Positions 39,274 to 47,137 of a DNA stretch of 64,000 bases are shown here, piece by piece. This DNA comes from AC-32 sp963813435 (GTDB lineage: Bacteria > Actinomycetota > Thermoleophilia > Gaiellales > Gaiellaceae). A model generated the notes under the pieces. The model did not search any database. It was not told the DNA's origin and saw only the letters and a program-made list of their open reading frames with translations. A program made the position numbers and the translations under genes. Location of the stretch: NCBI GenBank assembly GCA_963813435.1, contig CAWEYY010000003.1, forward strand, positions 744,001 to 808,000, read 5' to 3'. Position 1 is the first letter of the stretch. Each line of letters opens with the position of its first letter.

Positions 39274-40049
39274 ATGCCCATCGAGTGGTACCCGGAGTCG
39301 ACGTACAACGTCGTTCCGGTGACGTTCTTCGCGTCCTCCGAGAGCAGATACGCAGCGGCTGCTCCTACGTCGTCGGCCTCGATCGGCCGGTGCAGCGGGG
39401 AGCGCTCCTCGACGATCGCCTCCATCGTCGGGAAGCCGGCGATCGAACGGGCGGCCAGGGTGCGAACGGGCCCGGCCGAGACGGCGTTGACGCGGATGTT
39501 CTTCTGGCCGAGGTCCCAGGCGAGGTAGCGCACGGACGAGTCCAGGGTGGCCTTGGCGACGCCCATCACGTTGTAGTGCGGCACGGCACGCTCGCCGCCG
39601 AGGTAGGTCATGGTCAGGATCGAGCCGCCGCCGCGGGCCTCCATCAGCGGCTCCGCCAGCCGCGAGGACGCGACGAGCGAGTAGGCGGACACGTCGAGCG
39701 CGAGCCAGAACCGGTCGCGCGGCGTGTCCGTGAACCGCCCCTCGAGGTCCTCCGCGGCCGCGAAGGCGACCGAATGGATCAGCAGGTCGAGCCCGCCGTC
39801 GAAGGCCTCGCCGATCTCACCGAAGACGCGCTCGAGATCCTCGTCGGAGCGGACGTCGCACGCAGTGACGAGCGGCGAGCCGACCGACTCCGCGAGCTCC
39901 CGCACGTTCTTCTCGATGCGCTCGCCCTGGTAGGTGAACGCGAGCTCCGCGCCGCCCTCCGCGAGCCGGCTCGCAATCGCCCAGGCAATCGAGCGGCGGT
40001 TCGCAACGCCGAGGACGAGACCGCGCTTGCCGGCGAAGGAGCCCTCCAC
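39270..40049 (-). CDS. fabI: Enoyl-[acyl-carrier-protein] reductase (NADH)
   Basis: The 259-aa SDR-type enzyme reduces the enoyl-ACP double bond in fatty acid synthesis. FabI features are present: GVANRRSIAWAIA in place of the usual GxGxxG turn, the Tyr-x9-Tyr-x6-Lys triad in TYLGGERAVPHYNVMGVAKA (Tyr149, Tyr159, Lys166) and the mobile-loop region AGPVRTLAARSI. Start is GTG 40049. It is the first gene of a two-gene unit with the dehydratase (4-bp overlap). Confidence 0.95.
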   Translation of the reverse strand: MEGSFAGKRGLVLGVANRRSIAWAIASRLAEGGAELAFTYQGERIEKNVRELAESVGSPLVTACDVRSDEDLERVFGEIGEAFDGGLDLLIHSVAFAAAEDLEGRFTDTPRDRFWLALDVSAYSLVASSRLAEPLMEARGGGSILTMTYLGGERAVPHYNVMGVAKATLDSSVRYLAWDLGQKNIRVNAVSAGPVRTLAARSIAGFPTMEAIVEERSPLHRPIEADDVGAAAAYLLSEDAKNVTGTTLYVDSGYHSMGM

Positions 40050-40160
40050 GACGCGCGAGTCTACGGGCCCGAGAACCTGGCGCGCAGCGCTCGCCGTTCA
40101 GGCGGCGGGCTCTGTTGCCGATACTTGGGCGGTCCTGCCGTTCCGATACCCTGAGAGTCC

Positions 40161-43100
40161 TTGCGCCGCCCACTAATCCTCGTTCTCTCGGCGGCGCTCG
40201 TCCTCGTCTCAGCCGCCTCCGCGACCGCACAGCTGCGGTCGATTCGGCTGCCGCGCTCCGGCGACCGGACACTCCCCCGGCTCCGCCACGGGGTGATCCG
40301 CGTCCCGGCGGGCCACGCCTCCGGGCGCGTGACCGTGCTCGTCGACCTGCGGCTCCCGCCGCTCGCGGCCGCCTACGGCCGCGGCCTGATCGCCTTCAGC
40401 GCGCACCGCAGGCTCAACACCAGGAGCTCGGCCTCGCGCGCGTATCTCTCCCGGCTGGCCCAGGCGCAAGCCCAGGCCGCCACGCAGATCCGGCGCGCGA
40501 TCCCGAAGGCGCGGATCACCAACCGCTACCGGGTCGTGCTGGACGGCTTCGCGCTGCGGCTCCCGTACCGCGCGCTGCCCAAGCTCGCCGCGCTCTCCGC
40601 GGTCCGAAAGGTCTACCCGAGCCTCGGCTACCACCTCGACACGAACAAGAGCCCGTCCGTGATACACGCCGACACGTTCTGGGCGACCACCGGCGGACGG
40701 GGCCAGGGCGTGAAGATCGGCGTCGTCGACGACGGCATCGACCAGGCAAACGCGTTCTTCAACCCGGCCGGGTTCTCGTATCCGGCCGGTTTCCCGAAGG
40801 GCCAGACGGCCTACACGACGCAGAAGGTCATCGTCGCGCGCGCCTTCCCCGGCCCGGGCTCGGGCAAGCAGGGACGGCTGCCGTTCTTCGCCGCCGACTC
40901 GTTCCACGGCACGCACGTCGCCGGGATCGCGGCCGGAGTGGCCGGGACGCTCGCCCCCGCCGGCCCCGACCACCCGCAGGTGACCGGCCTCTCGGGGATC
41001 GCCCCGCGCGCGTGGATCGGCAACTACCGCGTCTTCAACGCGCCGACGCTCACCGGCGGGCTCGACGCGTTCACCCCGCAGATCGTGCAGGCATTCGAGT
41101 CGGCCGTGAACGACGGGATGGACGTGATCAACTTCTCGGGCGGAGGGCCCGAGGCGAACCCCTCGAGCGACGCGCTGATCGAGGCGACGGACAACGTCGC
41201 CGCCGCGGGCGTCGTCCCCGTAATCGCGGCCGGAAACGACCGCGACGAGTTCGGGCTCGGCTCGGTGGGCTCGCCGAGCAACGCGCCCGATGCGATCTCG
41301 GTCGCGGCGACCTCCAATCTCCACGTCTTCGGGCCCGAGATGACGGTCACCGGAGCGGGCGCGCCCGCAAGCCTCCAGCACATCCCGTTCTCCTTCAACC
41401 AGGAGGTCCCGCCCACGTGGCTCGGCGACCAGCAGCTCGTCGACATCGGGACCATCGTTGGGACGAACCTCAAGCCGGTCGACCGCCACGTGTGCGCGCC
41501 TCCCGGCTTCGACCCGAACGACGACACGCGCTCGACACTCGCACCCGGGGCGATCACGGGCAAGATCGCGCTCGTCTCGCGCGGCGGCTGCACCTTCGAC
41601 TCGAAGGCGGAGCGCGTCCGGCGGGCGGGCGGGAGCGGGATGATCCTCGTCGACAACCGCTCCGGCGAGGCGAACTTCATCCCGTTCCAGCTCTCCGTGC
41701 GGAGCGGGATGATCGCCGACCTCGACGGAGCGAACCTGCGCACGTTCATGGACGCACATGGCGGGACGACGACGTTCCACGTCTCCTCCGACGAGGCCTT
41801 CCACGAGATCCAGACGGGGCGAAGCGGCGTCATCACCAGCTTCTCCTCGGGCGGGCCGACGAACTACGACCACCGGCTGAAGCCCGACCTCGCCGCGCCG
41901 GGCGGACAGATCCTCTCGTCCACGGTCACGAAGTCGATCGGCGAGCCGTTTGCCGTCTTCGACGGGACGAGCATGGCGACCCCGCACGTCGCGGGCGCCG
42001 CCGCGCTGCTGCTCCAGCAGCATCCCGGCTGGAACCCGCATCAGGTCAAGTCGGCGCTGATGTCCTCGGCCGGCCCCGCGTGGGGGGACACGGCCCGCAC
42101 GCAGGAGGCGTCGGTGCTGCTCGAGGGCAGCGGGCTCGTCAACGTCGATGCGGCCGACGACCCGAAGCTCTTCACGGATCCCACCTCGCTCTCGTACGGG
42201 TTCCTCGACACAACGAGCGGCAACGCGCGCAAGGCCCTGCTGCTCTCGCTCAGCGACGCGGGCGGCGGCTCCGGGACGTGGTCGGTCTCGCTCGACGCCC
42301 AGGCCGCGAGCTCGGGCGCCTTGCTCACTCCGGGCGCCTCGCTCGTCACCGTCGCTCCAGGCGGGACGGTCGACGTGCCGATCGTCGCCGCGGCGACGCA
42401 GGGCTCCCCGAGCGGCGACGACTACGGGTTCGTCGTCCTCCAGCGCGGCGCCGACCGCGTGCGCGTTCCCTACTACTTCCGCGTGACCCTGCCGCAGATA
42501 GGCCGCGCGCCGCGGGTCGAGATCAAGCGCGACCAGATCGACGACACGAGCAAGGGCACGAACTTCGTCAACGCCTACCGCTATCCGGCCGATCCGTTCG
42601 GGCCGCCGTCCAACTACACCGGCCCCGGGATGCACGAGGACGGCGCCGAGCACGTCTACACCGTCCACGTCAACGGCCATGCGGCGAACGTGGGCGCGGC
42701 CGTGGTCGCGAGCGGCCTCGGCGCGCTAGTCGAGCCGTGGTTCCTAGGCTCGCTGAACGAGGACGACGTGCAGGGCTACCCGGGGACGCCGCTCAACGTG
42801 AACGGGCTCACATTCGAGTACGAGTTCGACAACGGCGCCACGGGGGTCGCCTTCCCACCCGAGGGCCGCTACTTCGTCGCCGTCGACTCGCGCGCCGACC
42901 CCTTCACCGACGAGCCGCTGCGCGGGCCGTACCTGCTCCACTTCTGGCGCAACGACGTCACCCCGCCGAAGCTCCACTTCCTCACCGGGCGCGTGACCGC
43001 GGGCCGGCCGGTGCTCGCCGCGATCGTCACCGACCGCGGATCCGGCGTCGACCCGCTTTCGCTCGTGATCGGCTACAAGGGCATCCTGATGCTCGCCGCG

Positions 43101-43565
43101 CTGTACGACCCCTCGACGGGGCTCGTCGTGTGGCTGCTGGACGGCGCGCCCAAGATCGGCGTCGGCAAGACGAGGATGGTCGCGATCGGCTCCGACTACC
43201 AGGAGTCGAAGAACGTCGACCAGGCCGGCGAGAACATCCTTCCGAACACGGCCTTCCGCCAGTTCAAAATCCGTGGTGTGGCCGGGCCGACGCTGACCTG
43301 GCTCCTGCCGAAGCGGAAGGCCTGCGTGGCGAAGTCCGAGACGCTCGTCGTCAGCGCCGGGTCGAACCGGAAGGTCCGCTCCGTGACGTTCCTCGACGGC
43401 GGCCACCGCATCTCGCGCGAGCCTGGCTCGACCTCCGGCTTCTACGCAACGACCTGGAAGACGGGCAAGGCCCATCGCGGCCGGCACGTGCTGCTCGCGG
43501 TCGTGAAGGACCGCCGCGGAGCGCGCGCCGAGGCGCGACGGATCGTCCGCGTGTGCCGCAGGTAG
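40161..43565 (+). CDS. Secreted subtilisin-like (S8) serine protease with PA domain
   Basis: The 1134-aa exported protease begins with TTG 40161 and a signal peptide (ILVLSAALVLVSAASATA). A propeptide-like region precedes the S8 catalytic domain: Asp190 (VVDDGID), His249 (FHGTHVAG) and Ser604 (DGTSMATPHVAG). Between His and Ser a protease-associated (PA) domain is inserted, with CAPPGFDP and GKIALVSRGGCTFDSKAERVRRAG. The C-terminal ~500 residues form beta-rich domains (fibronectin-like and Ig-like), ending with a CxxCR-type tail. The plan resembles large actinobacterial and plant subtilases. Its last 13 bp overlap the following SDR gene. Confidence 0.93.
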   Translation: MRRPLILVLSAALVLVSAASATAQLRSIRLPRSGDRTLPRLRHGVIRVPAGHASGRVTVLVDLRLPPLAAAYGRGLIAFSAHRRLNTRSSASRAYLSRLAQAQAQAATQIRRAIPKARITNRYRVVLDGFALRLPYRALPKLAALSAVRKVYPSLGYHLDTNKSPSVIHADTFWATTGGRGQGVKIGVVDDGIDQANAFFNPAGFSYPAGFPKGQTAYTTQKVIVARAFPGPGSGKQGRLPFFAADSFHGTHVAGIAAGVAGTLAPAGPDHPQVTGLSGIAPRAWIGNYRVFNAPTLTGGLDAFTPQIVQAFESAVNDGMDVINFSGGGPEANPSSDALIEATDNVAAAGVVPVIAAGNDRDEFGLGSVGSPSNAPDAISVAATSNLHVFGPEMTVTGAGAPASLQHIPFSFNQEVPPTWLGDQQLVDIGTIVGTNLKPVDRHVCAPPGFDPNDDTRSTLAPGAITGKIALVSRGGCTFDSKAERVRRAGGSGMILVDNRSGEANFIPFQLSVRSGMIADLDGANLRTFMDAHGGTTTFHVSSDEAFHEIQTGRSGVITSFSSGGPTNYDHRLKPDLAAPGGQILSSTVTKSIGEPFAVFDGTSMATPHVAGAAALLLQQHPGWNPHQVKSALMSSAGPAWGDTARTQEASVLLEGSGLVNVDAADDPKLFTDPTSLSYGFLDTTSGNARKALLLSLSDAGGGSGTWSVSLDAQAASSGALLTPGASLVTVAPGGTVDVPIVAAATQGSPSGDDYGFVVLQRGADRVRVPYYFRVTLPQIGRAPRVEIKRDQIDDTSKGTNFVNAYRYPADPFGPPSNYTGPGMHEDGAEHVYTVHVNGHAANVGAAVVASGLGALVEPWFLGSLNEDDVQGYPGTPLNVNGLTFEYEFDNGATGVAFPPEGRYFVAVDSRADPFTDEPLRGPYLLHFWRNDVTPPKLHFLTGRVTAGRPVLAAIVTDRGSGVDPLSLVIGYKGILMLAALYDPSTGLVVWLLDGAPKIGVGKTRMVAIGSDYQESKNVDQAGENILPNTAFRQFKIRGVAGPTLTWLLPKRKACVAKSETLVVSAGSNRKVRSVTFLDGGHRISREPGSTSGFYATTWKTGKAHRGRHVLLAVVKDRRGARAEARRIVRVCRR

Positions 43566-44314
43566 CGGTCGTCACCGGCGGCTCGAGCGGCATCGGTGCG
43601 GCGATCGCCCGGAGCCTGGCCGGCCGGGGCTGGCACTGCGTCCTGGTGGCGCGCAGCGAGGAGCGCCTGCGCCCGCTGGCGGAGGAGCTCGGCGCCGAGT
43701 GGGAGACGTGCGACGTCGGCGACCGCGCAGCCGTCGAGCGCATGGCTGCGGCAGTCCGCGAGCGGCACCCGAAGATCGGCCTGCTCGTCAACAACGCAGG
43801 CATTCCGGGCCGCGGCGGATTCCTGCGCGCGAGCGCCGAGCTGATCGAGGAGGTGACGCGGACGAACTACCTCGGCGGGATCTGGTGCACACGAGCCCTC
43901 CTGCCCGCGCTGGAGGCGGCCGCGCCTTCGGACCTCGTCAACGTGGTCTCGGTCGCTGGCACGGTCTCGACCGGCGCGGGCGGCCCGTACTCGGCGTCGA
44001 AGCACGCGCAGCTCGCGTTCTCGCGCGCGATCCGGGCCGAGCTGCGGCCGCGCGGGATCCGCGTCCACACCGTCCTGCCCGGGTTCGTGGAGACACCGGG
44101 CTTTCCGCAAAGGAAGCGCTTCTCGAGCCGGCTCTGGCGGTCGCTCGTGATCGAGCCGGAAGAGGTCGCGGAGCGCGTGCTGGCTGCGGTCGAGCACGAC
44201 CGCGGGGAGGTCTTCGTCCCGCGCCTCTACCGGATCGCGCCGTTCGCCCAGGTGCTGGCACCGGGTCTCGTCGCGCGCGCAGGGAAACGGGGTGTGCGGC
44301 CGGCCGGCGACTAG
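43553..44314 (+). CDS. Short-chain dehydrogenase/reductase
   Basis: The 253-aa SDR has TGGSSGIG (8-15), NNAG (80-83) and the catalytic Ser133, Tyr146 and Lys150 (PYSASKHA), a complete classical active site. The basic residues after strand two (VARSEER) suggest NADP. The GTG at 43553 overlaps the protease stop codon region by 13 bp. The C-terminal part (PRLYRIAPFAQVLAPG) is typical of the family of acyl or steroid-type oxidoreductases. Substrate unknown. The stop TAG is the first half of the -10 for marR. Confidence 0.9.
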   Translation: MPQVAVVTGGSSGIGAAIARSLAGRGWHCVLVARSEERLRPLAEELGAEWETCDVGDRAAVERMAAAVRERHPKIGLLVNNAGIPGRGGFLRASAELIEEVTRTNYLGGIWCTRALLPALEAAAPSDLVNVVSVAGTVSTGAGGPYSASKHAQLAFSRAIRAELRPRGIRVHTVLPGFVETPGFPQRKRFSSRLWRSLVIEPEEVAERVLAAVEHDRGEVFVPRLYRIAPFAQVLAPGLVARAGKRGVRPAGD

Positions 44315-44317
44315 AAT
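44312..44317 (+). promoter_or_regulatory. -10 hexamer of the marR gene (leaderless)
   Basis: TAGAAT, close to consensus, lies exactly 6 nt before ATG 44324 and shares its TAG with the stop codon of the upstream SDR gene. It is the clearest of the leaderless promoters here. Confidence 0.55.
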
Positions 44318-44323
44318 CGCGGC

Positions 44324-44740
44324 ATGGCGGGGTCGCTGAACGTTGAGGACGTGGCACGCGTGGCGGAGTTTCGGGCCGCGCTGCGCCGGTTCCTCCGCAC
44401 GACCGAGCGGAACGCACAGGCCGCGGGCCTGACGCCGCAGCGCTACCTGCTCCTGCTGATGATCAAGGGCGCACCCGATCTGAGCGAGCAGTCGACCGTG
44501 ACCGAGCTCTCCGAGCGGCTCCAGCTCGCGCAGAGCACCGTCACCGAGCTCGTCAGTCGCGCCGAGGAGAGCGGGCTCATCGAGCGCGAGCGCTCGGCCG
44601 CCGACGGGCGGATCGCATACCTCCGCCTCTCCGCCGAGGGGGAGCGGCGCCTGGCCCAGGCGTTCACGAGCAACGCGAACCAGCGCACCGCGCTCGAGCA
44701 GGCGTTCGAGCACCTCCGCGGGCCCGTTCTCGCGGCCTAG
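44324..44740 (+). CDS. MarR family transcriptional regulator
   Basis: The 138-aa winged-helix protein has the MarR layout: LRTTERNAQAAGLTPQRYLLLLMIKG, the recognition helix LQLAQSTVTELVSRAEESGLIERERS and the wing DGRIAYLRLSAEG. It is followed 3 bp later by a thioredoxin-fold gene, suggesting a redox or xenobiotic response; no Cys is available for direct sensing. ATG 44324 follows a TAGAAT hexamer at 6 nt. Confidence 0.92.
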   Translation: MAGSLNVEDVARVAEFRAALRRFLRTTERNAQAAGLTPQRYLLLLMIKGAPDLSEQSTVTELSERLQLAQSTVTELVSRAEESGLIERERSAADGRIAYLRLSAEGERRLAQAFTSNANQRTALEQAFEHLRGPVLAA

Positions 44741-44743
44741 CCG

Positions 44744-45046
44744 TTGAGGATCGAGTTCCTGTTCTGGCGAGGCTGCCCCTCGCACCCCGAGGCGCGGGAG
44801 CTGCTGGCTGACGTGCTCGCGGCCCGCGGGATCGACGCCGAAGTCGAGGAGCGCGAGGTGACGACGCAGGAGGAGGCGGAGCAGCTCGCCTTTCCCGGCT
44901 CGCCCACGATCCGCGTGGACGGCCGCGACGTCGACCCGGCCGGCGCCGGCGCCCGACCCGCGCTGAACTGCCGCATCTACCATCTCCCCGACGGGCGCGT
45001 GTCGCCCGTCCCGACCCGCGAGCAACTGGAGGAGGCATTGCAGTGA
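44744..45046 (+). CDS. Small thioredoxin-fold protein
   Basis: The 100-aa protein starts IEFLFWRGCPSHPEA with one Cys (Cys11) in a GCPSHP setting, a second at LNCRIY, and a late strand with FPGSPTIRVDGRDVDP containing a cis-Pro. It resembles the DF-type thioredoxin-like proteins annotated near mercury and thiol genes. Start is TTG 44744, 3 bp after the marR stop, so the two are co-expressed. The reductase target is unknown. The stop is followed by repeat copy C. Confidence 0.78.
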   Translation: MRIEFLFWRGCPSHPEARELLADVLAARGIDAEVEEREVTTQEEAEQLAFPGSPTIRVDGRDVDPAGAGARPALNCRIYHLPDGRVSPVPTREQLEEALQ

Positions 45047-45125
45047 CCCGCGACGCCGCTTGCGGCGTCGCGATCAGGCCGGGCGGGCCTTGCCCGTTAG
45101 GCCGTCCGAAATGACCGGTCGACAC
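45047..45125 (+). repeat. Two-hairpin stop-codon-adjacent repeat, copy C (after the thioredoxin-fold gene)
   Basis: It begins right after the TGA at 45044-45046. Hairpin 1 (45049-45072) is a perfect 10-bp stem with a CTTG loop. Hairpin 2 (45077-45103) has GGCC outer arms and GGGC/GCCC inner arms around a 3-nt loop. The tail (45104-45125) has GTCCGAAATGACCGGTCGAC. The arms differ from copies A and B yet remain paired. Confidence 0.82.
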
Positions 45126-45143
45126 AAGTGGAGGAGGTAATCA

Positions 45144-45671
45144 ATGGCTCTGAGCCTCGGTACGGAGGCACCGCAGTTCGACCTGCCCGGCGTGGACGGG
45201 CACAACCACTCGTTGGACTCGTACGCGGACGCGAAGGCGCTCGTCCTCGTCCAGTCGTGCAACCACTGCCCGTACGTGCAGGCCTGGGAGGACCGGCTCA
45301 GCGCAATCGCGCGGGACTACGCCGAGCGCGGCGTGCGTGTGGTGGCGGTCAACTCGAACGACGCGAGCAGTCACCCAGAGGACTCGTTCGAGGAGATGCA
45401 AAAGCGCGCCTCGGCGCAAGGCTTCGCGTTTGACTACCTCTACGACGAGCCGCAGGCTGTCGCGCGGGAGCTGGCGGCTGAGCGCACGCCGGAGGTCTTC
45501 GTCTACGACCGAGAGCGGAAGCTCGTCTACCACGGGGCGATCGACGACTCGCGGGACGAGGACGGGGTGAGCCAGCAGTACCTCCGTGACGGCCTGGACG
45601 CGCTCCTGACGGGCGATGAGCCGGCGGTGAGCGAGACCCCGGCGGTCGGCTGCACGGTCAAGTGGAAGTGA
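45144..45671 (+). CDS. Thioredoxin/peroxiredoxin-fold (AhpC/TSA) family protein
   Basis: The 175-aa protein has a redox CNHC motif (Cys39, Cys42; QSCNHCPYVQAWEDRL), GTEAPQFDLPGVDG at the start, VRVVAVNSNDASSHPEDSFEEMQ in the middle, and a cis-Pro strand TPEVFVYDRERKLVYHG. This matches the thioredoxin-like family with a CxxC and an extended insertion, often annotated as alkyl hydroperoxide reductase/thiol-specific antioxidant. It is an ordinary Cys protein, unlike the Sec protein at 34732. ATG 45144 has GGAGGAGG upstream. Confidence 0.9.
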   Translation: MALSLGTEAPQFDLPGVDGHNHSLDSYADAKALVLVQSCNHCPYVQAWEDRLSAIARDYAERGVRVVAVNSNDASSHPEDSFEEMQKRASAQGFAFDYLYDEPQAVARELAAERTPEVFVYDRERKLVYHGAIDDSRDEDGVSQQYLRDGLDALLTGDEPAVSETPAVGCTVKWK

Positions 45672-45672
45672 C

Positions 45673-45860
45673 GTGTTCGACCACGTGACGATCAGAACCT
45701 CCGAGCGGAGACCTCCGAGCGCTTCTACAAGACGGTGCTCCAGGCGATTGGCCTCGAGCAGTCGCACTCGGACAAGCACTACCCTGAATGGGGCGACTTC
45801 TCGCTCGGCTAGGCAAGTGGCGAGAAGCCCGTCACGCAACGGCTGCACATCGTCGAGGTC
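45673..45860 (+). pseudogene. VOC (glyoxalase-like) family gene remnant
   Basis: A GTG at 45673 gives FDHVTIRTSER, the start of a VOC-domain protein. One missing base near 45707 shifts the frame; the restored frame reads TSERFYKTVLQAIGLEQ and HYPEWGDFSLG. It is then cut by an in-frame TAG at 45810-45812 (probably CAG to TAG) before ASGEKPVTQRLHI, after which homology stops. Frameshift, nonsense codon and truncation together make this a dead gene. Confidence 0.75.
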
Positions 45861-45976
45861 GTGAACCAGAATCGCCCGCGCTTGGCGAGCAAGCTGCTCG
45901 GACCCCGCCTCGGCCGGAAGCCGCGCAGAGCACCGCTAGACTCGCTCGCGCAACGACTCGGACAGACGCATGCAGC

Positions 45977-47131
45977 GTGAGCGCGGCGCTCGAGGTTGGC
46001 ACGATCCGCGATGCCGCCGGGCTGGAGCGCCTGGCGCCAGGCTGGGACGGACTCGTTTTCGCCATGGCGCGGCCGAGTCCCTACCTGCTGCATGCGTGGG
46101 TCAAGGCATGGTGGGACACCCACGGCGACGAGGCCGATCTGCGCATCCACTGCGCGCGCCGCAACGGCCTGCTCGTAGGGGCTCTTCCCCTGTGTGCTCG
46201 TCGCGAGCACGGCTTGCGTGTCGCCAGGTTCGTAGGCGGCGCCGACTCGGCGCTCGCCGATGTGCTCGTTGCGCCTGATGAGGGCCCGGAAATCGCCGCG
46301 ACGCTTGCCGAGCGTGCGGCGGACGAGGCAGACGACCTCGCCGACCTTTTCGGACTTCCGGAGCACAACCGGCTGGCGGCGGCCTTCGGGGAGGGGCGCC
46401 TCACCCTTGTCCCCCGCATCGGCGCACCCGTCCTCGACCTCGCCCCCGGGTGGGACGCGATCTATCGCGAGCGCGTCTCCTCCAAGCACCGCAAGGCCCA
46501 CCGCCGCCAACGGCGGCAGCTCGGCGCCCAGGGCGCCTTCGAGTCCCGGCTCGCCCGGACACCAGCCGAGGTCGAACAGGCGCTCGAGGAAGCTTTCGCG
46601 CTGCATGCGCTGCGCTGGCGCGACCGCCCAGACCGCTCGGGCTTCTCTTCCGCGGCCGGTCGCGCGCTGCATCGACACGCGATGCCGGCGCTTGCCGCCG
46701 GTGACATCGCCCGCATAGTCACGCTGCGCTTGGACGGCCGCCCGATCGCGTTCACCGCCTTCTTCGTACTGGCCGGAAGTATGGTCCTGCACCGCCTGGC
46801 TTTCGATCCGGCGTTCGGCCGCTGGTCACCGGGCGTGCTCGCTACGCACGATGCACTGGAAGCGGCCGCGGCGGAGGGAGTGCAGCGCGTCGAATTCCTT
46901 GGAGGCGAGGAGCCGTACAAACTCGCCCTGGCGGACCGGTTGGAGCCGCTCTACGAGGGCTTCGGGCTGGCCCGTGGCGCAAGGGGTCACGCCGCGATCG
47001 CACAGCGGAGGGCCACACTGGCAGCGCGGCGAGAGCTCGCTCGCAGGCCTAGGCTGCGGCGTCTGTGGTACGAGGCGCTCCGGCCGGTGCGGCGCGCGCG
47101 CAGCCGGCTGGCGCCTGGCACCGACGCCTGA
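45977..47131 (+). CDS. FemAB/CelD-like acyltransferase (GNAT fold), EPS locus
   Basis: The 384-aa protein belongs to the BcsL/CelD (Acetyltransf_6) group of double-GNAT proteins: SPYLLHAWVKAWWDTHGDE at the start, KHRKAHRRQRRQLGAQG between the domains, and a second domain with VTLRLDGRPIAFTAFFVLAGSMVLHRLAFDPAFGRWSPGVLATHDALE and VQRVEFLGGEEPYKLAL. Such proteins acylate or aminoacylate polysaccharide precursors. Start GTG 45977 is selected by domain boundary; the upstream frame reads through the VOC relic. It opens the exopolysaccharide region, with a relative at 48054-49160. Confidence 0.82.
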   Translation: MSAALEVGTIRDAAGLERLAPGWDGLVFAMARPSPYLLHAWVKAWWDTHGDEADLRIHCARRNGLLVGALPLCARREHGLRVARFVGGADSALADVLVAPDEGPEIAATLAERAADEADDLADLFGLPEHNRLAAAFGEGRLTLVPRIGAPVLDLAPGWDAIYRERVSSKHRKAHRRQRRQLGAQGAFESRLARTPAEVEQALEEAFALHALRWRDRPDRSGFSSAAGRALHRHAMPALAAGDIARIVTLRLDGRPIAFTAFFVLAGSMVLHRLAFDPAFGRWSPGVLATHDALEAAAAEGVQRVEFLGGEEPYKLALADRLEPLYEGFGLARGARGHAAIAQRRATLAARRELARRPRLRRLWYEALRPVRRARSRLAPGTDA

Positions 47132-47137
47132 CGACGA

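Noticed and set aside
40209..42680. 823-codon minus-strand frame opposite the protease
   Set aside because: The same artefact: low-complexity Arg/Glu/Val/Asp composition, no domain, fully overlapping a well-supported S8 protease.
40115..43552. 1146-codon extension of the SDR frame over the protease
   Set aside because: Arg/Pro/Gly-rich out-of-frame shadow of the subtilase; the SDR begins at GTG 43553 with its Rossmann turn.
45810..45812. In-frame TAG in the VOC gene as pyrrolysine or readthrough
   Set aside because: The gene also has a frameshift and a truncated end, so it is a dead gene rather than a recoded one.
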